From positions 94,689 to 158,688 of the forward strand of contig JAEWYT010000196.1 in the NCBI GenBank assembly GCA_023458595.1: a stretch of DNA of 64,000 nucleotides, written 5' to 3'. This stretch comes from Pseudomonadota bacterium (lineage in GTDB: Bacteria > Pseudomonadota > Alphaproteobacteria > Rhizobiales > Tepidamorphaceae). The notes beneath the pieces are model-generated. The model did not search any database. It was not told the DNA's origin and saw only the letters and a program-made list of their open reading frames with translations. The position numbers and the translations under genes were made by a program. Shown in pieces: positions 59,744 to 64,000 of the stretch (its first letter is position 1; each line of letters opens with the position of its first letter).

Positions 59744-61792
59744 CTATGCGATCCCGAGGGCCGCGATGATCATGTCGACCGCCTTGATCCCGACGAACGG
59801 CACAATCAGTCCGCCCAGCCCGTAGATGGTGAGGTTCCGCCGCAGGAGATCGCCCGCGGTTGCTGGCTGGTAGCGGACACCGCGCAGGGCAAGCGGGATC
59901 AGGGCGACTATGATCAGCGCATTGAAGATCACGGCGGAGAGAATGGCACTGGCCGGGCTCGCAAGCTGCATGACGTTGAGCGCGTTCAGGCCCGGATAGG
60001 CGGCGACGAACAGGGCCGGCAGGATCGCGAAATATTTGGCAACGTCATTGGCGATCGAGAATGTCGTGAGCGCGCCGCGGCTGATCAGCAGTTGCTTGCC
60101 GACGAGGACGATCTCGATGAGCTTGGTCGGATCGCTGTCGAGGTCGATCAGGTTGCCTGCTTCCTTGGCCGCCGGCGTTCCGGCGTTCATCGCCACGCCG
60201 ATATCGGCCTGGGCGAGCGCGGGCGCATCGTTGGAGCCGTCGCCGCACATCGCCACGAGCTTGCCATCGGCCTGTTCGGCGCGAATCAGCTCTAGCTTCT
60301 TCTCCGGCGTCGCCTCTGCGAGGAAGTCGTCGACACCCGATTCCGCCGCGATCGCAGCCGCGGTCAGCGGGTTGTCGCCGGTGATCATCACGGTGCGGAT
60401 GCCCATGCGCCGCAATTCGGCGAAGCGCTCGCGGATGCCCGGTTTGATCACGTCCTTCAGATGGATGACGCCGAAGATGTGCTTTCCGCGCGCGACGACC
60501 AGCGGCGTGCCGCCGGACTTGGCTATCCCCTCGACTATGCGCGTGAGGTCGGGGCTCGCCCCGACATCCGCATGGCGCAGCACCGCGTCCACGGCACCCT
60601 TGCGCAGCTCTGTGCCGTCGGCGAGGTCGGCGCCGGAAAGGCGTGTCTGCGCGCTGAACGGCACGAAGACCGAGACTCTGTCTTTCAACACATCCGCCTC
60701 CCGGCCGAGTGTCTTGCGCGCAAGATCAACGATCGACTTGCCCTCCGGTGTTTCGTCGGAAAATGAGGCCAGAAGTGCCGTCTCGACGAGCTCGCGGGCC
60801 GGCACGCCCGGCAGCGGCAGGAAGGTGTCCGCCATGCGGTTGCCGAAGGTGATGGTGCCCGTCTTGTCTAGGAGTAGCGTATCGACGTCGCCGGCGGCCT
60901 CGACGGCGCGACCCGACTTGGCAATGACGTTCGCCTTCACCAGGCGGTCCATGCCGGCGATGCCGATCGCCGAAAGCAGGCCACCGATCGTCGTCGGGAT
61001 CAGCGTGACCAGAAGCGCCACCAGGAAGGCCACCGGGATCGATATTCCCGAGTACAGGGCGAAGGGCTCGAGCGTCGCGACCACCAGCACGAAAATGATG
61101 GTCATGCCGACGAGAAGGATGTTGAGCGCGATCTCGTTCGGCGTCTTCTGGCGCTCGGCGCCCTCCACCATCGCAATCATGCGATCAAGGAAGCTCTTTC
61201 CCGGCTCTGCAGTGACCTTGACGATCAGCGAGTCCGAGACGAGCCGCGTGCCGCCGGTGACCGCCGACCGGTCACCGCCCGATTCCCGGATCACCGGAGC
61301 GGATTCGCCGGTGATCGCCGACTCGTCGACCGAGGCGATGCCCTCGATCACCTCGCCGTCGGCGGGGATGAGCTCGCCGGCGACGACCACAACAAGGTCC
61401 CCGACGCGCAGATCGCGACTCGAGACGAGTTCGTAGTCGGCGGGTCTGTCGGCCGCTCCTTCGAGACGCTTGCACTCGGTCTCCGCCTGTGTCGCGCGGA
61501 GGCTGTCGGCCCGGGCCTTGCCCCGACCCTCGGCGATCGCCTCAGCGAAATTGGCGAACAGCACGGTGATCCAGAGCCAGGCGGCGAGCTGTCCGACGAG
61601 TCCGGCCTGTTCCTGCTCCACGACGATGTCGCGCAGGAACAGGAGCGTCGTGAGCAGCGCCACCACGCCGGTGACGAACATGACCGGATTGCGCGCGAGC
61701 GAGCGCGGCTCGAGCTTGGCGATCGCCGACCGGCCAGCAGCCGCCGCAAGGCCCGCGTCGAACAGGGAGAAATCCTGCCTCTTTCTTCTCAT
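59744..61792 (-). CDS. kdpB: Potassium-transporting P-type ATPase KdpB
   Basis: P-type ATPase of 682 residues. The phosphorylated Asp309 is in LLLDKTGTITFGNR. Other landmarks are the TGES loop (AITGESAPV), the nucleotide-binding domain (KGAVDAVLRH), and MCGDGSNDAPALAQADIGVAMN in the P-domain. It hydrolyses ATP to drive K+ uptake through KdpA. It begins ten bases after the kdpA stop. Confidence 0.96.
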   Translation of the reverse strand: MRRKRQDFSLFDAGLAAAAGRSAIAKLEPRSLARNPVMFVTGVVALLTTLLFLRDIVVEQEQAGLVGQLAAWLWITVLFANFAEAIAEGRGKARADSLRATQAETECKRLEGAADRPADYELVSSRDLRVGDLVVVVAGELIPADGEVIEGIASVDESAITGESAPVIRESGGDRSAVTGGTRLVSDSLIVKVTAEPGKSFLDRMIAMVEGAERQKTPNEIALNILLVGMTIIFVLVVATLEPFALYSGISIPVAFLVALLVTLIPTTIGGLLSAIGIAGMDRLVKANVIAKSGRAVEAAGDVDTLLLDKTGTITFGNRMADTFLPLPGVPARELVETALLASFSDETPEGKSIVDLARKTLGREADVLKDRVSVFVPFSAQTRLSGADLADGTELRKGAVDAVLRHADVGASPDLTRIVEGIAKSGGTPLVVARGKHIFGVIHLKDVIKPGIRERFAELRRMGIRTVMITGDNPLTAAAIAAESGVDDFLAEATPEKKLELIRAEQADGKLVAMCGDGSNDAPALAQADIGVAMNAGTPAAKEAGNLIDLDSDPTKLIEIVLVGKQLLISRGALTTFSIANDVAKYFAILPALFVAAYPGLNALNVMQLASPASAILSAVIFNALIIVALIPLALRGVRYQPATAGDLLRRNLTIYGLGGLIVPFVGIKAVDMIIAALGIA

Positions 61793-61802
61793 CGCAGCAT
61801 CC

Positions 61803-63509
61803 TCAGAATGTCTGGCCGGCGATCATCGCTGTATGTTCGGCGATCGGACCGAGCGCGATCGCCGGGAAGAAGGTGAGACCGCCGAGGATCAGGACGACGA
61901 CCATCAGCAGCGTCACGAAAAGCGGCCCGTGGGTCGGGAAGGTGCCGGCCGACGGCGGCGCCGGCGTCTTCGCCGCCAGTGCGCCGGCCACCACAAGCAT
62001 CGGCACGATGAAGGTGTAGCGCCCAAGCAGCATTGCGATCCCCTGCAGCGTCAGATGGAACGGGAGGCTGGCGCCGAAGCCCGCGAAAGCCGAACCGTTG
62101 TTGCCGGTCGCCGACGAATAGGCATAGAGGATCTCGGACAATCCGTGCGGACCAGGGTCCTGCACAGCCACGAGGGCCTGCGGTACGATCGCCGCGAGCG
62201 CGCCGAAGACGAGGATGCCGACCGGCATCGACAGGAAGGCGAGCACGGCGAGCTTCACTTCTTTCGCTTCGATCTTCTTGCCGAGGTATTCGGGGGTACG
62301 GCCAACCATGAGCCCGGCCAGGAAGACCGTCAGCACCACGAACAGCAGCATCCCGTAGAAGCCGGCGCCGACGCCGCCGAATACGACCTCTCCCACTTGC
62401 ATATTGAGGAGCAATGCGAGCCCCGCCAGCGGGGTGTAGCTGTCGTGCATGGAGTTGACCGAGCCGTTCGACGCGGCCGTTGTCGCCTCCGCCCACAGCG
62501 CGGACAGGCCGGCACCGAAGCGGACCTCCTTGCCCTCCATGTTACCGGCCGCCTGGTCGATCGGCAGCGCGTCGAGCAGCGCGTTGCCGTAGAGTTCGAA
62601 CCCGTAGACGACGGCGAGACCGAGGACGAACAGGATGCCCATCGCCGTGAAGACTGCGACGCCCTGGCGCATGTCCCTCACCATTCGGCCGAACAGGAAG
62701 CAGAAGGCGGCCGGGATCAGAAGGATGTAGATCAGCTCGAGCAGGTTCGAGATCTGCGTCGGGTTCTCCAGCGGATGGGCGGAATTGACGTTGAAGAAGC
62801 CGCCGCCGTTGGTGCCGAGCTGCTTGATCGCGATCTGCGAGGCCGCGGGCCCCACCGCGATGAGTTGCTGCGCGCCCTCGAGCGTCGTCACCGGAACGTA
62901 GGCGGACAGCGTCTGCGGCACGCCCTGCCAGACGAGCAGGAGCGCGGCGAGGATCGACAGCGGCAGCAGCACGTAGAGGACGGCGCGGGTCATATCGACC
63001 CAGAAGTTGCCTATCGTCCGGGCATTCCGCGCCGCGAAGCCGCGGATGACGGCGACCGCGACTGCCATGCCGGTTGCCGCGGAGACGAAGTTTTGGACGG
63101 TCAGCCCAGCCATCTGGCTGAAATAGGAAAGCGTCGTCTCGCCGCCGTAGGCCTGCCAGTTGGTGTTGGTGACGAAGCTGACCGCGGTGTTGAACGCGAG
63201 GGCCGGCGACATCGGCGCGAGTCCCTCCGGGTTCCACGGCAGCACATGCTGAACGCGCAGAACCGCGTAGAGGATCAGGAAGCCGGCCAGATTGAAGACG
63301 AGCACGGCGAGCGCGTAGATCGTCCAGTGCTGATCTTTTTTTGCCGCGGGGCCTGCGGCGGCATATACGGCCCGCTCGGCCGGAGCGAGCAACGGCGACA
63401 GTAGGGTTCGCTCGCCCCCGAATACGCGAGCCATGTAGCCGCCGAGCGGCCAGGCGAGCAAGATAAGGATCATGCCGTAGAGCGCGAACTGGAGGAGATC
63501 CTGAGCCAT
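61803..63509 (-). CDS. kdpA: Potassium-transporting ATPase potassium-binding subunit KdpA
   Basis: Polytopic membrane protein of 568 residues. The four selectivity-filter regions of the superfamily of K+ transporters are visible: TNTNWQAYGGE, GTNGGGFFNVNSAHPLENPT, TAASNGSVNSM and TGNNGSAFAGFG. It binds and conducts K+ in the high-affinity Kdp pump. The ATG at 63509 follows the kdpF stop by nine bases. Confidence 0.96.
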   Translation of the reverse strand: MAQDLLQFALYGMILILLAWPLGGYMARVFGGERTLLSPLLAPAERAVYAAAGPAAKKDQHWTIYALAVLVFNLAGFLILYAVLRVQHVLPWNPEGLAPMSPALAFNTAVSFVTNTNWQAYGGETTLSYFSQMAGLTVQNFVSAATGMAVAVAVIRGFAARNARTIGNFWVDMTRAVLYVLLPLSILAALLLVWQGVPQTLSAYVPVTTLEGAQQLIAVGPAASQIAIKQLGTNGGGFFNVNSAHPLENPTQISNLLELIYILLIPAAFCFLFGRMVRDMRQGVAVFTAMGILFVLGLAVVYGFELYGNALLDALPIDQAAGNMEGKEVRFGAGLSALWAEATTAASNGSVNSMHDSYTPLAGLALLLNMQVGEVVFGGVGAGFYGMLLFVVLTVFLAGLMVGRTPEYLGKKIEAKEVKLAVLAFLSMPVGILVFGALAAIVPQALVAVQDPGPHGLSEILYAYSSATGNNGSAFAGFGASLPFHLTLQGIAMLLGRYTFIVPMLVVAGALAAKTPAPPSAGTFPTHGPLFVTLLMVVVLILGGLTFFPAIALGPIAEHTAMIAGQTF

Positions 63510-63518
63510 GGGAAAACC

Positions 63519-63608
63519 TCAGAACCGTTCGGGCCGCAGGAGCGCGATCGTCAGGTAGACGAGCAGTCCGGCGGCGACGCCGCCGGCGAGGAGATAGTCG
63601 ATCGCCAT
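63519..63608 (-). CDS. kdpF: Potassium-transporting ATPase small subunit KdpF
   Basis: A 29-residue single-span peptide: it starts MAIDYLLAGGVAAGLLVYLT and ends with LLRPERF, the standard KdpF ending. KdpF stabilises the complex at the KdpA-KdpB interface. It sits directly upstream of kdpA, as in most kdp operons. Confidence 0.9.
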   Translation of the reverse strand: MAIDYLLAGGVAAGLLVYLTIALLRPERF

Positions 63609-63615
63609 TGCCGCC

Positions 63616-63699
63616 TCACAGCCGCTCGCAGGCCGGAATGGCCGCGATGAAGGCCAGGAAGCCGCAGACGGCGAGGCCAATATAGATTAGGTCGAGCAT
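63616..63699 (-). CDS. Tiny membrane peptide upstream of kdpF
   Basis: A 27-codon frame (ATG at 63699) encodes a hydrophobic peptide beginning MLDLIYIGLAVCGFLAF and ending IPACERL. It has one membrane span and finishes seven bases before kdpF. Peptides of this kind (acidic start, one span, ACERL-like end) occur in front of kdpF in other proteobacteria as I recall. It would be the first gene of the kdp operon. No function is known to me. Confidence 0.65.
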   Translation of the reverse strand: MLDLIYIGLAVCGFLAFIAAIPACERL

Positions 63700-63730
63700 G
63701 AGCCGAGTCCTCTCGTGGAGTTCGGCTCGT

Positions 63731-63860
63731 TAAGTGGGGTCGGCAGGCGTAAGCGGGCTATGGTGAAGGCAGCCGCAGGGCGTAAGAGACGCATAAAGTC
63801 CGAAGGCTGCGATATCACAGGTCATCCGGCGGCTTGGCAGTCAGCGCGGCACCCCACTTA
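63731..63860. repeat. 130-bp stretch bounded by 10-bp inverted repeats
   Basis: TAAGTGGGGT (63731-63740) and its exact complement ACCCCACTTA (63851-63860) enclose 110 bases without an open frame. The layout resembles a miniature element or the leftovers of an insertion sequence end. No clear target-site duplication flanks it. Confidence 0.4.
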
Positions 63861-63874
63861 GGCATGCCGGCCGC

Positions 63875-64000
63875 TGACGTTGCCCCCAGTTTGCCCTCAC
63901 TCATGACTGGACTCTGTTCTCGTTGTGGTCCCTCCGGGACCGGGTTGCAAACTCGTTCGGGGTAAGGCCACCGAGGCTCGTATGAGGCCGGCAGGCGTTA
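63875..64000 (-). mobile_element. End of an IS3-family insertion sequence (continues beyond window)
   Basis: The element's outer end appears to be TGACGTTGCCCCCAGTTTGC starting at 63875, a TGA...CCCC-type terminal repeat as in IS3-family elements. It is followed inward by the end of the transposase gene. The other end lies outside the window. Confidence 0.6.
63901..64000 (-). CDS. IS3-family transposase, C-terminal end only
   Basis: The last 32 codons of the integrase-core ORF (OrfB): RPHTSLGGLTPNEFATRSRR then DHNENRVQS and a TGA at 63901-63903. RPH-x-SLGG-x-TP-x-EFA is the standard C-terminal end of IS3-group DDE transposases. The catalytic residues lie beyond the window. Confidence 0.85.
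   Translation of the reverse strand, partial: NACRPHTSLGGLTPNEFATRSRRDHNENRVQS

Noticed and set aside
1..64000. CRISPR arrays, rRNA and tRNA genes
   Set aside because: No regularly spaced repeats or conserved RNA segments were found on reading either strand. A dedicated RNA search could not be run.

Overview
This window is 64 kb of high-G+C bacterial chromosome. The gene content points to an alphaproteobacterium, probably Hyphomicrobiales or a close relative: a FadE/thiolase/FadB operon with an acetyl-CoA hydrolase-type partner, several ABC importers with Tat-like binding proteins, a P27-type terminase relic and an IS3-family element. The genus cannot be fixed from sequence alone. I saw no rRNA, tRNA or CRISPR array.

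Layout. (1) 1-5364: two divergent molybdate (or tungstate) import operons. modABC is on the minus strand. A FecCD-type ABC transporter with a molbindin (Mop) protein and a TrmO-like methyltransferase is on the plus strand. A single 20-bp palindrome lies between them and is a candidate ModE operator. (2) 5454-7499: a LigD polymerase-domain protein preceded by a broken end of the ligase domain, a periplasmic Cu/Zn superoxide dismutase, a small basic protein and a parS-like palindrome. (3) 7688-15240: a tightly packed beta-oxidation operon. (4) 15553-23614: an IclR regulator, a polyamine-type ABC importer, two tandem M14-family deacylases and an amidohydrolase, which together look like an uptake-and-deacylation pathway for an unidentified N-acylated compound. 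(5) 24275-39688: an accessory region rich in exported proteins. It holds a TAXI receptor beside a symporter fused to a solute-binding domain. It also holds a translationally coupled pair: an exported glucan-water-dikinase-like protein and a protein with a YkuD-type SHGC motif. Other members are an M13 peptidase, a CPBP protease, an SH3 protein, an AraC regulator, a lipoprotein with an internal duplication, and an L,D-transpeptidase homologue with a degraded active site. (6) 40328-55004: one long minus-strand catabolic operon under a GntR/HutC regulator. It encodes a Liv-type ABC importer, an aconitase-family hydratase (two subunits), an isocitrate-lyase/PEP-mutase-family lyase, hydantoinase/oxoprolinase subunits A and B, an isochorismatase-fold protein and a fumarate-reductase-like flavoprotein. 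A tautomerase-SnoaL fusion is divergent from it. (7) 55126-55689: prophage scraps. (8) 55750-63699: kdp genes for high-affinity potassium uptake with their two-component system and two tiny membrane peptides. (9) 63731-64000: an inverted-repeat element and the end of an IS3-family insertion sequence.

The best candidates for undescribed biology are the exported dikinase plus YkuD pair (28114-32825), the TAXI receptor plus symporter-SBP fusion (24275-27530), and the Liv-hydratase-lyase-Hyu catabolic operon (40328-54317). All functional statements come from reading motifs and gene order; no database search was run.
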